64,000 nucleotides of DNA, taken from contig JBAVEL010000120.1 in assembly GCA_049587715.1 (NCBI GenBank), forward strand, positions 8,783-72,782, read 5' to 3'. The position numbers were made by a program, and so were the translations under genes. This DNA comes from JBAVEL01 sp049587715. GTDB taxonomy: Bacteria; Bacteroidota; Ignavibacteria; UBA10030; UBA6906. The notes beneath the pieces were generated by a model that saw nothing but the letters and a program-made list of their open reading frames with translations, was not told the origin of the DNA and made no database searches. Below, one piece after another: positions 34,601-42,653 of this stretch. Position 1 is the first letter of the stretch, and every line of letters starts with the position of its first letter.

Positions 34601-34928
34601 CGAAGCGGGACGGACACGGCTTCGCCCGGTTCTTCTCACAGCCGCGACAACAATCCTGGGCATCATCCCGCTGGCAACCGGGGTGGATTTCGACTGGCGC
34701 AATCTCCACTTCGTGGTGGGTGCGGAGAGCGCCGATTTCTGGAGGCCCCTGGGCATTGCCATCATTTTCGGACTCGGGGTCTCCACCTTCCTCACTCTCG
34801 TCATCGTCCCCACCCTCTACAGCTTCCTTTCCGAGTCCCAGGAACGGCTTGGCCGGAACCTGCGCGCGCTGACCCGCCGTGTCCGGGGGAGACCGGAAGA
34901 GAACACCCCGGGAGCGGAGAGCGCCTGA
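31680..34928 (+). CDS. RND-family efflux permease
   Basis: A 1,082-residue inner-membrane proton antiporter of the AcrB/HAE-1-like superfamily with 12 membrane spans and two large periplasmic loops. The proton-relay residues are present: the Asp pair in 'LGILVDDAIVVIENIYRH' (TM4) and Lys in 'AGIVVKNAIVLLDF' (TM10). The N-terminus 'MRLANLAVDNRVAVYILILI' is standard. ATG 31680 has a GAGAGA site and lies 22 bases after the adaptor gene. Substrate unknown. Confidence 0.95.
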   Translation: MRLANLAVDNRVAVYILILIILILGWTSYTNLPREASPDITIPLVIVSTAYPGVSPEDIEALVTQPLERDLKSLKDIKEISSASKEGLSTVRVEFNIGVDTDEAVRRVRDKVNTTRADLPGDVMEPVVSEINLSEFPILYVNVGGGVGLARLKALAEDLQDRMEAVPGVLRADLTGGLQPEVQVNCDVNLLNGYRVAFDDVVNAIRDENVSIPGGSVDSRSLTYAVRVPGEFTEVNPIGDIIVKLQNGKPIYVRDVAQVRLSFEERESYARLNGREVVTLAVRKRAGENLVRIADEVKRIVADVAPTLPAGVQVDVSNDQSVFIRRLVNELENSIMTGMALVVLCLFMFFGFKNSLLISTSIPLSMLIGFVVLRLSGITLNMVVLFTLVLVLGILVDDAIVVIENIYRHQQTYGRSPTAAAKEGTAQVAIPVLTSTITTVCAFVPLLFWPGVVGDFMKYLPLTLITTLGASLIVAFVVSPVQGASWINYREEIRKTRENLAHPHWYRRYNPVSFIYHKVDESFFPWMQEVYVRTLRGAFRRKGRTLAGALVMLAAVSVLFALFSKGVVFFPDVQPNQANITIETPPGTSLNITDGIAAELERRLETVHGRGDIEFVVSGTGTSGSVFDFGGKGVSNKGQVAVTFYEKARRRQSSYATLEEIRRVSGGIPGADIKVNRQAMGPPVGAAVSVEVAGEDYGELAALSERIRERIGSVRGLVDLKDDYNPGKPEIQVVVDREQAALLWMSTDRIAGTVRAAVNGAEASTFRVGEEEYDIRVRLREDQRSSPADLENLNITFRNNQGKLLSVPLVTVADIRRSFGLSDIQRKDQKRVVTVTGDVQGRVSSEVLEEVRSRLSALPMPPGYTLSFSGEQEEQQKAAAFLSQALIVTLLMVFLILVAEFNAVKVPLVIMFSVPLSLVGVFLGLLLTGTPFSIVMTGVGVISLAGIVVKNAIVLLDFMKHLRSTGLTLEDALAEAGRTRLRPVLLTAATTILGIIPLATGVDFDWRNLHFVVGAESADFWRPLGIAIIFGLGVSTFLTLVIVPTLYSFLSESQERLGRNLRALTRRVRGRPEENTPGAESA

Positions 34929-34936
34929 CCGCAAGC

Positions 34937-35467
34937 TCAGGGCCGGCGCAGCCGGGGACCGTGCTCATTCAGCAGGCGCTGCGCGGCATCGCGGGCCTCC
35001 ATCAGGTAGAGCGTAGCCACCTTGACCGCGAGGGCATCGTAGCGCTCCTGTCCCGAGAGGTTCCAGTAGAACGCGCGGCCCAGCTTCCAGGGCGGCTCAA
35101 ACCCCGTCGTGGCCTCCAGGATTCTCCTGTATGAGAGCATCCGTTCGGCCAGAACGGCATCCCACTCCGCGCGCTGCACCGGGTCTGCCCCCTGTTCCAG
35201 CAGGTGGGTCATGAATTCCGCCCGGGCCCCCGCCGTAATGAGCGTCGCGGTTTGCGGCGAAGCCGAGCGTTCCGCGGCTATCGTGCAGGCGAAGAGCATC
35301 CCCGCCATGATCTCCCCGAGCCGGTTGGGGCCCTCCGGCTCCAGGCCCAGCGATGAGACCAGACCCTCCATGGAGAGGGTGCCGGGGCCCTCGCCCTCGC
35401 TTCTCAGCATCTCGTAGAGCATCGCCCCCAGCTCCTCGGGCCTCAGGGTTCTGCGGAATAAGTACAT
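34937..35467 (-). CDS. Hypothetical helical protein
   Basis: A 176-residue predicted cytosolic protein of mostly amphipathic helices beginning 'MYLFRRTLRPEELGAMLYEML' (shortened). I see no known motif. ATG 35467 is chosen because the frame upstream runs into the tryptophanase promoter region and loses protein-like composition. It converges on the RND gene (8 bases between stops) and diverges from tryptophanase. It may be unrelated to either. Confidence 0.6.
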   Translation of the reverse strand: MYLFRRTLRPEELGAMLYEMLRSEGEGPGTLSMEGLVSSLGLEPEGPNRLGEIMAGMLFACTIAAERSASPQTATLITAGARAEFMTHLLEQGADPVQRAEWDAVLAERMLSYRRILEATTGFEPPWKLGRAFYWNLSGQERYDALAVKVATLYLMEARDAAQRLLNEHGPRLRRP

Positions 35468-35535
35468 GGCCACCTGCCGCGCGCGGTTTGTCTTTCCTGT
35501 GAAGATACGGGATGAAACGTTCCCCCGCCAGAGGT

Positions 35536-35564
35536 TTGCATCCGTGGGGGCGTTCCCGTAGATT
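35536..35564 (+). promoter_or_regulatory. Promoter of the tryptophanase gene
   Basis: TTGCAT (35536-35541), 17 bases, TAGATT (35559-35564). The leader to the ATG at 35619 is about 48 bases and contains no tnaC-like leader peptide with a Trp codon. Confidence 0.55.
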
Positions 35565-35618
35565 GAAGCCGCCGGCGGGGGAAGACCCCGGGGCGATGCC
35601 ACCCGGACCGAGGCCCTC

Positions 35619-37004
35619 ATGAAGACCATCATCGAGCCGTTCAAGATCAAGTCGGTGGAACCCGTCCGTTTCACGACCGTGGAAGAGCGGGAGCGGGTTC
35701 TCCGGGAGGCGTCCTACAACCTCTTTCTGGTCCGGGCCGAGGACGTGCTGATCGATCTCCTCACCGACAGCGGCACCTCCGCAATGAGCGCGGCCCAATG
35801 GGCCGGCATCATGATGGGCGACGAGTCCTACGCGGGCGCGCGGAGCTTCTACAGATTCGAGGCCAAGGTCCGCGAGCTGACCGGGCTCACACACGTCATC
35901 CCGACCCACCAGGGCAGGGCGGCCGAGAGGATCCTCTTCTCTCTGAAGGGGGGGAGGGGAAGATACATCCCCAACAACACCCATTTCGACACGACGCGCG
36001 CCAACGTGGAGTTCTCAGGGGCTGTTGCCGTGGATTTCCCATGCCCGGAAGCGGCGTTCCCGGATCGCCCGGCCGATTTCAAGGGAAACATGGATGTCCA
36101 GGCGCTCGAGCGGTTCATAGGGAGCGTCGGGCGGGAGAATGTCCCGCTCGTCATGATCACAGTTACCAACAACTCGGGAGGGGGACAACCGGTCTCCCTG
36201 CGGAACATCCGCGAGACGAGGGCCGTGTGCACGGACTGCGGCATCCCCCTCTTTCTGGATGCCTGCAGATTCGCCGAGAATGCGTTCTTCATCAAGAAAA
36301 GAGAGCCCGGCTATGCGGACACCCCCGTGCGTCGGATTGCGCAGGAGATGTTCTCCCTGGCCGATGGCGTAACGATGAGCGCCAAGAAGGACGCCATCGT
36401 GAACATGGGGGGATTCCTGGCGGTGAACGATGACCGTCTTGCGGTGGAAGCGCGCAATCTCCTGATCATAACGGAAGGGTTTCCCACCTACGGCGGACTC
36501 GCAGGCCGGGACCTGGAGGCGATCGCGCAGGGGCTCGACGAGGTGCTGGACGAGCACTATCTCACCTACAGGATCCGCTCCGTGGAATACCTCGGGGAGC
36601 GGCTCACGGAGGCGGGAGTGCCCATCCTGCAACCCCCCGGGGGCCACGCCGTGTACCTCGACGCCAGGGCCTTTCTCCCTCATGTGCCTGTGGAGGAATA
36701 CCCTGGACAGGCGCTCGTGGTGGAGCTCTACCGCCGGGGGGGGGTGCGGGCCGTGGAGATCGGAAGCGTCATGTTCGGCAGGTATGACCAGGCGGGGCAT
36801 CTGATTCCGGCCCGCATGGAGCTCGTGCGGCTGGCAATCCCGCGGCGTGTGTACACGCAGAGTCACATAGACTACGTGATCGAGGTTGTGAGGGAAGTCT
36901 ACGGCGACCGCCACCGGCTCGGGGGATACCGGATCACGGAGGAGGCGCCGATTCTCAGGCATTTCACGGCCCGTTTCCGGAAAGCGGACGGGGGAGTTGA
37001 CTAA
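35619..37004 (+). CDS. tnaA: Tryptophanase / tyrosine phenol-lyase family beta-eliminating lyase, probably tryptophanase
   Basis: A 461-residue PLP enzyme releasing indole (or phenol), pyruvate and ammonia. Shared family blocks are 'IDLLTDSGT', 'IPTHQGRAAE', 'FKGNMD', 'DACRFAENAFFIK', the PLP Lys in 'MSAKKDAIVNMGG' and 'EGFPTYGGLAG'. Residues that separate the two enzymes favour tryptophanase: Asp in 'HFDTTRA' (Thr in tyrosine phenol-lyase), 'RAVEIGS' instead of the phenol-binding Met-x-Arg, and His in 'LRHFTARF' (Phe in tyrosine phenol-lyase). Other stretches look closer to tyrosine phenol-lyase. It is monocistronic, with its own promoter. Confidence 0.85.
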   Translation: MKTIIEPFKIKSVEPVRFTTVEERERVLREASYNLFLVRAEDVLIDLLTDSGTSAMSAAQWAGIMMGDESYAGARSFYRFEAKVRELTGLTHVIPTHQGRAAERILFSLKGGRGRYIPNNTHFDTTRANVEFSGAVAVDFPCPEAAFPDRPADFKGNMDVQALERFIGSVGRENVPLVMITVTNNSGGGQPVSLRNIRETRAVCTDCGIPLFLDACRFAENAFFIKKREPGYADTPVRRIAQEMFSLADGVTMSAKKDAIVNMGGFLAVNDDRLAVEARNLLIITEGFPTYGGLAGRDLEAIAQGLDEVLDEHYLTYRIRSVEYLGERLTEAGVPILQPPGGHAVYLDARAFLPHVPVEEYPGQALVVELYRRGGVRAVEIGSVMFGRYDQAGHLIPARMELVRLAIPRRVYTQSHIDYVIEVVREVYGDRHRLGGYRITEEAPILRHFTARFRKADGGVD

Positions 37005-37025
37005 TTCGGGTGAATTCAATATACT
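36997..37025 (+). promoter_or_regulatory. Strong promoter of the zinc-ribbon/YIP1 gene
   Basis: TTGACT (36997-37002), 17 bases, TATACT (37020-37025). The -35 box overlaps the tryptophanase stop codon. The leader to GTG 37091 is about 59 bases; the AT-rich stretch 37013-37040 stands out in this GC-rich DNA. Confidence 0.65.
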
Positions 37026-37090
37026 CTAAATCATTGCTTGACATGAGCTTGGGGATATCTCACCCTGCACTACCACCCTGAGAGGGAAGC

Positions 37091-37843
37091 GTGGCGGGAA
37101 GCGAAGGGACCCCCCACATCGAGGCATTCGGCAAGCCCGGGAGAAGAGAGCCCGAGGGGATGATCTGTCCGGTCTGCGGGATCCGGAACGATGACCTCGC
37201 CACGGTGTGCCGGGGCTGCAGGGGATTTCTGCAGGCCAGGGTGGACGCTCTGGATTTGTGGCCCACGGCCCTGGGTGTTCTGGAGAAGCCCCGGCGGACG
37301 TTCCGTCGGATCGCGATTGCTTCCCGGAAAAACCATGCCACCCTGCTTTCCGCCCTGGCGGGGTGCCTGGGGGTGTTTGCGGCGATCTGGTGGAGGGCCG
37401 GGGGGGAGCGCTTCGATGGGCTCCTCCCGCTTCTCCGGTTTGGATTTATGGCCGGCCCACCGGCTGGCGTCGGCGGGGTGTTTCTTTCTGCGGCGGTGCT
37501 CACCCTGACGGGGAGGCTTCTCGGAGGAAGAGGGTGCGTCAGGACCCTCCGGGGCATCCTGGCCTATGCTGCCGTCCCTGTGGGGATTGCCCTTCTGACC
37601 GTGTTTCCCGTCTCGGTGGCCGTGTTCGGGAAGTACTTCTTCTCCCTGAACCCGCCTCCGTCGGTTCTGCGACCGGTTGCATACGCCGTGCTGCTGGGAC
37701 TCTACGCTCTGTTCGGAGCCTGGTCCCTTGCACTTGCCGTGGAAGGAACGGCCATCGCGCACGGCATCGGCCGCTGGCGGGCGGGTCTGGCCCTGGGCCT
37801 CGGAGCGGCTCCCGGGCTCGGTCTGTGTTTCCTTTTGAGATAG
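37091..37843 (+). CDS. Zinc-ribbon plus YIP1-like membrane protein
   Basis: A 250-residue protein. Residues ~25-45 form a treble-clef zinc ribbon ('CPVCGIRNDDLATVCRGC'), followed by four or five hydrophobic segments in a YIP1-like arrangement, with 'LRGILAYAAVPVG' as the conserved core. Such proteins are widespread but uncharacterised. The start is GTG 37091 behind GAGAGGGA. It opens a run of small genes (to 40812) with short gaps, all on the plus strand. Confidence 0.75.
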   Translation: MAGSEGTPHIEAFGKPGRREPEGMICPVCGIRNDDLATVCRGCRGFLQARVDALDLWPTALGVLEKPRRTFRRIAIASRKNHATLLSALAGCLGVFAAIWWRAGGERFDGLLPLLRFGFMAGPPAGVGGVFLSAAVLTLTGRLLGGRGCVRTLRGILAYAAVPVGIALLTVFPVSVAVFGKYFFSLNPPPSVLRPVAYAVLLGLYALFGAWSLALAVEGTAIAHGIGRWRAGLALGLGAAPGLGLCFLLR

Positions 37844-37853
37844 GGAGGAGCCC

Positions 37854-38240
37854 GTGTCGCCCTTCCGGGTGGACCAGGAGGAGTTCGAGCAGATGGCCCA
37901 TGAGGCCTTTGAGAGCCTCCCGGAGGAGATCAGATCACGGATCGAGAATCTCTTCGTGGTGGTGGAAGACACCCCCTGCGAGGAGACAATGCAAAAGATG
38001 GGGCTCCGTTCCCGGGAAGAGCTCCTGGGCCTGTACGAGGGGATTCCCCTTGACCGGCGTGGGGAGCACTACGGAAGCTACCCGGTCGTCCCCGACAGGG
38101 TCACGCTGTTCAAGAGGAATATCGAGGCCGTGTGCAATTCACGCGGCGCGGTGCGGAGAAAGGTGAGGGACGTTTTGATTCACGAAATCGCCCACCATTA
38201 TGGTTTTGACGAGGATGACGTCCGGGAAGCCGGCTACTAA
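37854..38240 (+). CDS. Metallopeptidase-family (minimal zincin) protein
   Basis: A 128-residue protein of the small zincin family (PF06262 type). The zinc-binding helix 'VLIHEIAHHYGFDEDDVRE' (HExxH, with a downstream acidic ligand) is at the C-terminus; 'YPVVPDRVTLFKRNIE' is the other conserved block. Substrate unknown; in this family the protein is short and cytosolic. GTG 37854 has GGGAGGAG upstream. Confidence 0.88.
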   Translation: MSPFRVDQEEFEQMAHEAFESLPEEIRSRIENLFVVVEDTPCEETMQKMGLRSREELLGLYEGIPLDRRGEHYGSYPVVPDRVTLFKRNIEAVCNSRGAVRRKVRDVLIHEIAHHYGFDEDDVREAGY

Positions 38241-38262
38241 CGACTGAGCAAAGGAGAGTGCA

Positions 38263-38565
38263 ATGCCAAGAGTGTTGTTCAGCATCTCATATTCAATCGT
38301 TCCGGATACACGCGAGACATACCTCTCTCTCGTGAAAAGCCTGAAGCAGCATCTTGCCTCCGACTTGAAGAAGGACTACATGGTCCTGGAGTCGAAGGGC
38401 CGGAGAAACCACTTCATGGAGGTCTTCCAATCCGAGAGCCTGGAGGCATTTGATGCGCTCGAAGACAACCAGGACGAGAAGACTCAGGAGCTGGTGAGGA
38501 GTATCCAGGCATGCGTCGACCGGGATGGGATGAAGTACTCCACGATGGTGGAACTGGAGGACTGA
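38263..38565 (+). CDS. Small dimeric alpha-beta-barrel-like protein
   Basis: A 100-residue protein with alternating strands and helices reminiscent of antibiotic-biosynthesis-monooxygenase-like ferredoxin folds ('RVLFSISYSIVPDTRETYL', then 'FMEVFQSESLEAFDALED'). No catalytic residues can be named. ATG 38263 has AAAGGAGAG upstream. It lies in the run of small conserved genes; function unknown. Confidence 0.65.
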   Translation: MPRVLFSISYSIVPDTRETYLSLVKSLKQHLASDLKKDYMVLESKGRRNHFMEVFQSESLEAFDALEDNQDEKTQELVRSIQACVDRDGMKYSTMVELED

Positions 38566-38573
38566 AACCCTCC

Positions 38574-39065
38574 ATGAGACCGGCACATTCGCCGGGGGTG
38601 GACCCCATCGCCCGGTTTCTTTCGGAACACGAGCGCGTTCTGCATCACCTGACGATCCTGTCGCGTAACTGCCGCCAGATGCAGGAGAGGGGGTATTCCG
38701 CCGCGGCACACGGGAGGGCGCTGGAGGCCATCTCCTTCCTCGAAGAGGAGGTTACCGTACACAACCGCGGGGAAGAGGAGGCTCTCTTCCCCGTTCTGGA
38801 GAGGTACGTGGAGGGTCCGACCGGGGTCATGCGGCGGGAGCACAGGGATCTGGCCCGGGTCCTCCGGCGCCTCAAGGCGGCGGCATCGCGCCTGCGGGGG
38901 AGCCCGGGAAGCCGTTCGGCGGCTGCGCACCTGTGCGAAACGGCTCTCTCCGTGTCGCAGTGCTTCGTGAACCATATCCACAAGGAGAACCACATCCTGT
39001 TCCCCCTGGTGCGGAAATTCCTTACAAAGGAGGCGCTCAGGGAGATCGCCCGGCGCATGCTCTAG
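38574..39065 (+). CDS. Hemerythrin HHE-domain protein
   Basis: A 163-residue four-helix protein with the iron-ligand pattern of the HHE domain: His in 'FLSEHERVLHHL', His-Glu in 'VTVHNRGEEEALFP', His in 'RREHRDLARVL' and His-Glu in 'NHIHKENHILFPL'. Such proteins bind a di-iron centre and oxygen or nitric oxide. ATG 38574 lies 9 bases after the previous gene and uses GGAGG within its end. Confidence 0.88.
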   Translation: MRPAHSPGVDPIARFLSEHERVLHHLTILSRNCRQMQERGYSAAAHGRALEAISFLEEEVTVHNRGEEEALFPVLERYVEGPTGVMRREHRDLARVLRRLKAAASRLRGSPGSRSAAAHLCETALSVSQCFVNHIHKENHILFPLVRKFLTKEALREIARRML

Positions 39066-39099
39066 CGCCTCACCTACAGCCACTACTCGTGGAGGCCCC

Positions 39100-40236
39100 G
39101 TGCAGAACCTGACCTTCGATCAATTCTCCGCGCTCCTCTCCACCGTCTTCGGCGGGCTTCCCGGGGATCCCTCCCTGGTGATCATGGTTGATCTCCCCGG
39201 GGGCGGGATCCCGGACACTCCTGCCTGGGCGGATCGCAGGTCTCTGGCCCTGGAATGGTACACTTTGGTCCGGGACAACAGGGGAAAGACCCCTTTCAGG
39301 AACGTCCGCTTGTGCGCCTACCTGAACGTGGGAAGCAACAACAACGACCTGCCGGAGGATGGCCGCCTTGTGGACTCCCTCCCCCAGATGGCCGATCCCG
39401 GAGGAGGGAGAGGAGTCCGGCTGGGGGATATTCTGGATGCCTCCGCGGTTGTTCTGGCTCCCACCGAGTTCTCGGCCACGGCCCCCCTGAAGATACTGGC
39501 CCGTTCCGTCGGGTTCCGGGGGGCCACCCTCCCGGGCTTCAGCCGGTCCATGCTTCCCACTCTCTCGCTGGACTACGAGAAGATCAACACCCGGGTGGGG
39601 CTTCTGAAGGGACGGATGGACCGGGCGGAAAGCGCCGATATTCTGTTTGATGTGTCCGGCGTTATCTATAAGCTAACCCTGGACTTGCGCCATAGAACCG
39701 GGCATGCCAGTGGAGGGCTCATGCGGGAGCCGGGGGTCGTTGGGAACCTCCCCTCGGGAGAGGCCTACATCGTTCCCTATGAGGGGGAAAAGGGCGGCGA
39801 TCCGAGCCGTTCATCCGGGGAGCTCCCGGTTCAGTTCGGGAGCGAGGTCGTCCTCTTCCGCATCGAATCCAACCGCGCAACCGGGGTGATCTCCGAAGGT
39901 CCTCAGGCCTCCCTCCAGGCCAAACTCCTGGCGCAGGAGCCGGCATACGGAAACATCGCTGAGCTGGGCCTCGGAGTCCTCGGGGACTGGGGCCTGAAGG
40001 CAATGGGAAGCACGCTTGTGGACGAGAAGCTGGGGCCCCACATCGCATTCGGGAGGAGTGACCATTTCGGGGGTGTGACGGCCCCCTCCTCATTCCGGAA
40101 GAAGGAGAATGTGGTTCATACGGATTGGGTTTATGTGCCGTCGATTCAGCCGGATGTGGCGGTTGTCAGAATCGAATTCCAGTATGCAGGCGGCGGGAGG
40201 GAGGAGGTCTACCGGACCGGCAGGGTGGTGGTGTAG
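39100..40236 (+). CDS. M29-like (aminopeptidase T type) metallopeptidase
   Basis: A 378-residue protein whose C-terminal half matches the aminopeptidase T / M29 pattern: 'GVVGNLPSGEAYIVPYEG' (res ~210-228), 'IAELGLG' (Glu ~287), 'HIAFG' (His 314) and 'HTDW' (His 340, Asp 342), which correspond to the dinuclear metal ligands of the family. The N-terminal half is divergent. It may be a true peptidase of unusual specificity or a family member with another role. GTG 39100 follows GGAGG closely. No signal peptide. Confidence 0.65.
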   Translation: MQNLTFDQFSALLSTVFGGLPGDPSLVIMVDLPGGGIPDTPAWADRRSLALEWYTLVRDNRGKTPFRNVRLCAYLNVGSNNNDLPEDGRLVDSLPQMADPGGGRGVRLGDILDASAVVLAPTEFSATAPLKILARSVGFRGATLPGFSRSMLPTLSLDYEKINTRVGLLKGRMDRAESADILFDVSGVIYKLTLDLRHRTGHASGGLMREPGVVGNLPSGEAYIVPYEGEKGGDPSRSSGELPVQFGSEVVLFRIESNRATGVISEGPQASLQAKLLAQEPAYGNIAELGLGVLGDWGLKAMGSTLVDEKLGPHIAFGRSDHFGGVTAPSSFRKKENVVHTDWVYVPSIQPDVAVVRIEFQYAGGGREEVYRTGRVVV

Positions 40237-40254
40237 AACATGGGAGGGGCGGGC

Positions 40255-40587
40255 ATGAAGATCGTCAGGATTCGCCAGGAGTCGGACGACAGGATACTGG
40301 TGGAATGGGATGACGGACGAAAGGGCTGGATTCCCCTGGAGACGCTCCGGAATGCCTGCCCGTGTGCCGGGTGCGCCGGAGAGACGGTTCTCTTGAGGAA
40401 ATCCGAACCCCGTCCGCAGGACTTCTCTGCCCCCGGACGGTATCAATTGCGGGCCCTCGAGCCGGTGGGGAACTACGCCCTCCGGCCCGCATGGGGGGAT
40501 GGGCATCACGAGGGCCTGTTCACCTGGGAACAGATGCAACTCCTGTTCGTGGAGGAGCCGGCCCCCGAGGGAACACTCCGCGTTTGA
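40255..40587 (+). CDS. DUF971 (GBBH-like N-terminal) protein
   Basis: A 110-residue protein with the DUF971 core: 'RILVEWDDGRKGWIPLETL' followed by the Cys motif 'CPCAGCAGE', and 'GNYALRPAWGDGHHEGLFTW'. In other bacteria members are linked to iron-sulfur cluster carriers such as ApbC/Mrp. ATG 40255 is preferred because GGGAGGGG precedes it; ATG 40240 is an in-frame alternative. Confidence 0.88.
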   Translation: MKIVRIRQESDDRILVEWDDGRKGWIPLETLRNACPCAGCAGETVLLRKSEPRPQDFSAPGRYQLRALEPVGNYALRPAWGDGHHEGLFTWEQMQLLFVEEPAPEGTLRV

Positions 40588-40626
40588 CCCGTTCACGGGG
40601 AGAGACGGATACTGTATGGAGGAATC

Positions 40627-40812
40627 ATGGCGGCCGTGGATGCCTTTGGGAGCCTCACGGGAGCACTCTCGCAGGAACACCGGAAGGAACTGGAGGGTCT
40701 CATCCGCAGACGCGGTGAGGACCTCCTCGAGGCCCGGAGTGAAGACGCGAGGGTAAGAATCCTGGAGGAATACAGGCGGGAGATCCAGGAGATCCCGGCG
40801 CGCAGGCGCTGA
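40627..40812 (+). CDS. Small charged helical protein
   Basis: A 61-residue protein, almost entirely charged helix ('LEGLIRRRGEDLLEARSED', then 'ILEEYRREIQEIPARRR'). A good GGAGGA site precedes ATG 40627, and codon composition matches neighbours, so it is probably real. No family recognised. It ends 9 bases before the convergent M28 gene. Confidence 0.55.
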   Translation: MAAVDAFGSLTGALSQEHRKELEGLIRRRGEDLLEARSEDARVRILEEYRREIQEIPARRR

Positions 40813-40820
40813 GGGCTTCC

Positions 40821-42653
40821 TCAGCGCTTCTTCATCACTGCCCTGGTTTCCACGAGCTCCCCGTCCCTGCGCACCTTCACCGATACCTCCTGCCCTGCCT
40901 TCAACTCCCCGAGGATGCCCATGTAGTCGTAGATGCTGAGTACCTGCTTCCCGGCCATCTCCACGAGCAGGTCCCCGGCGCGCAGCCCCGCCTTTTCGGC
41001 CGGTCCATCCGGGCGGATGCCCCCGATGCGCATTCCGCCTGCCGCCTGCCCGGGGTCCGGCACAATGCCCAGGGTGACGGAGAACCCCCGGGTGTCTCCC
41101 ATTCCCGGGGGACGGGTGGAAGCCACGCGCGCGAAACCGGGCCTGGAGCTCAGCGATGCCGCCCGGTATGCCAGGTCCGCAACAAACCGCACAACCCTTT
41201 CCTGCCCGTCGTAGTTGATGCGATCCCAGTCGTCCGAGGGCTTGTGGTAGTCATCATGGCTTCCCGTGAAGAAAAACAGGACAGGGATGTCCCGGGCGTA
41301 GAACTGCGAGTGATCGCTCGGTCCGAAGCCGTCCTCGACCTTCGTCAGTGCGAACGGAAGAGAGCCCTCCCCCTGGACCGCGGCCGACGCTTCCCCCACC
41401 AGGGAGTCCCACGCGGGGGAGGTGCCCGTTCCGTGGATCGTGAGCTCGTTCCTCCTGAGACGTCCGACCATATCCATGTTGAGCATGGCGACGATGCGCT
41501 CCGCCGGAAGGGGTGGGTCCTTCACAAAGCGGGCGGATCCCAGGGTCCCGGCTTCCTCTCCATCGAAGGCGGCGAAGACCAGCGTGCGCGCAGGACGCGC
41601 AGCTCCGGCGGCAAAATACTCCGCGAGTTCCAGGAGACCCGCAACGCCGGAAGCATTGTCATCGGCCCCGTTATGGACGGCGTGCGTGTCGGGGACAAGG
41701 GATCCGGACCCCTCTCCCCCGAACCCGAGGTGGTCGAAGTGCGCTCCGATGACGATGGCTTCATCCCGCAGAGCCGGATCCGCTCCTTCCAGGTATCCCA
41801 CCACGTTCGCGGCGGTGTCCGGAATCGCGACCACATCGCACCGGAGGCTGATGCTCCATGGGTGGAGAGAAAAGGACAGCGGACGTTTGGTCCTGTTGAT
41901 GGAGTCCTGGATCGCAGCCAGGGTGGGGAATCCCTCCCCCAGCATCATCTCCAGGAGGGAGCGTTTCATGGAAACGGCGGGGATCCCGGAACCGGCGAAC
42001 GCTCGGTCATAGGAGAGCTTCAGAAGCTCGTCCTCGGGCTCGTCGCACGGCCCTGTGATCAGAATGAAGGCACGGGCGCCCTTCTCCCGGGCGATCCGGA
42101 CCTTGTTTCTGAGGGAGGAGTGCCTGTTGAAGTCGCTGTGAGGGTCGCTCCCCTCGGGGGAATACCGGAGCACCACGACCGCCTTCCCGGCAACATCCAC
42201 ACCCGCGTAGTCGTCGTATTCCTTTTCCGGCGCGACGATCCCGTAGCCCGCGAACACGCACGGGACCGCGACGGAATCCCGCGCGGAGAAGCCCAGCGGC
42301 CGGAAGTCCCCGTGGAGGGTTCCCCCCACCGAAGCCCCCGTGCGCCGGTCTGCAAGGAGCAGGCTGTTCCCGTCGCCCAGTTTCAATCCCGACACGAATT
42401 CAAACTCCCTGATATACTCCCGGTATTCGGAGTAGTTCCCCAGGCCCAGCGCCCGGAAACGCCGGGCAATGTACTCGGCTGCCAGCCGGCTGCCCGTCGA
42501 ACCGGCCGCTCTTCCCTCCAGCGCGTCCGAGGCGAGGACCTTTACATGGGCCCGGAGATCCGCTGCCGACACCGCGGGGGTTTGAGCTCGCATCCAGGTT
42601 CCTCCGCCCGCCAAAACGGCCGGAAGCATGCAGGCGAGAATCCGGGCGATCAT
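40821..42653 (-). CDS. Secreted M28-family peptidase with PA and PDZ domains
   Basis: A 610-residue exported aminopeptidase-like protein. After a signal peptide (to about residue 24) and a PA-type insert ('VAGKAVVVLRYSPEG'), the M28 catalytic domain shows the di-zinc ligands in 'IGAHFDHLGFGG', 'NGADDNASGVAGLLE', 'FAAFDGEEAG', 'MLNMDMVGRL' and 'GSHDDYHKPSDDWDRI'. A PDZ domain ('GIRPDGPAEKAGLRAGDLLVE') ends the protein. ATG 42653 overlaps the stop of the upstream short gene (TGATG). Confidence 0.93.
   Translation of the reverse strand: MIARILACMLPAVLAGGGTWMRAQTPAVSAADLRAHVKVLASDALEGRAAGSTGSRLAAEYIARRFRALGLGNYSEYREYIREFEFVSGLKLGDGNSLLLADRRTGASVGGTLHGDFRPLGFSARDSVAVPCVFAGYGIVAPEKEYDDYAGVDVAGKAVVVLRYSPEGSDPHSDFNRHSSLRNKVRIAREKGARAFILITGPCDEPEDELLKLSYDRAFAGSGIPAVSMKRSLLEMMLGEGFPTLAAIQDSINRTKRPLSFSLHPWSISLRCDVVAIPDTAANVVGYLEGADPALRDEAIVIGAHFDHLGFGGEGSGSLVPDTHAVHNGADDNASGVAGLLELAEYFAAGAARPARTLVFAAFDGEEAGTLGSARFVKDPPLPAERIVAMLNMDMVGRLRRNELTIHGTGTSPAWDSLVGEASAAVQGEGSLPFALTKVEDGFGPSDHSQFYARDIPVLFFFTGSHDDYHKPSDDWDRINYDGQERVVRFVADLAYRAASLSSRPGFARVASTRPPGMGDTRGFSVTLGIVPDPGQAAGGMRIGGIRPDGPAEKAGLRAGDLLVEMAGKQVLSIYDYMGILGELKAGQEVSVKVRRDGELVETRAVMKKR

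Noticed and set aside
31641..34934. Very long open frame on the minus strand opposite the RND pump
   Set aside because: GC-rich third positions keep the antisense frame free of stops. Its product is His/Gly/Asp-rich without motifs, while the plus strand reads a complete RND protein. The same applies to long antisense frames at 110-2035, 13803-15986 and 43752-45632.
35565..35618. tnaC-type leader peptide before tryptophanase
   Set aside because: The 54-base leader has no short frame with a Trp codon and ribosome site.
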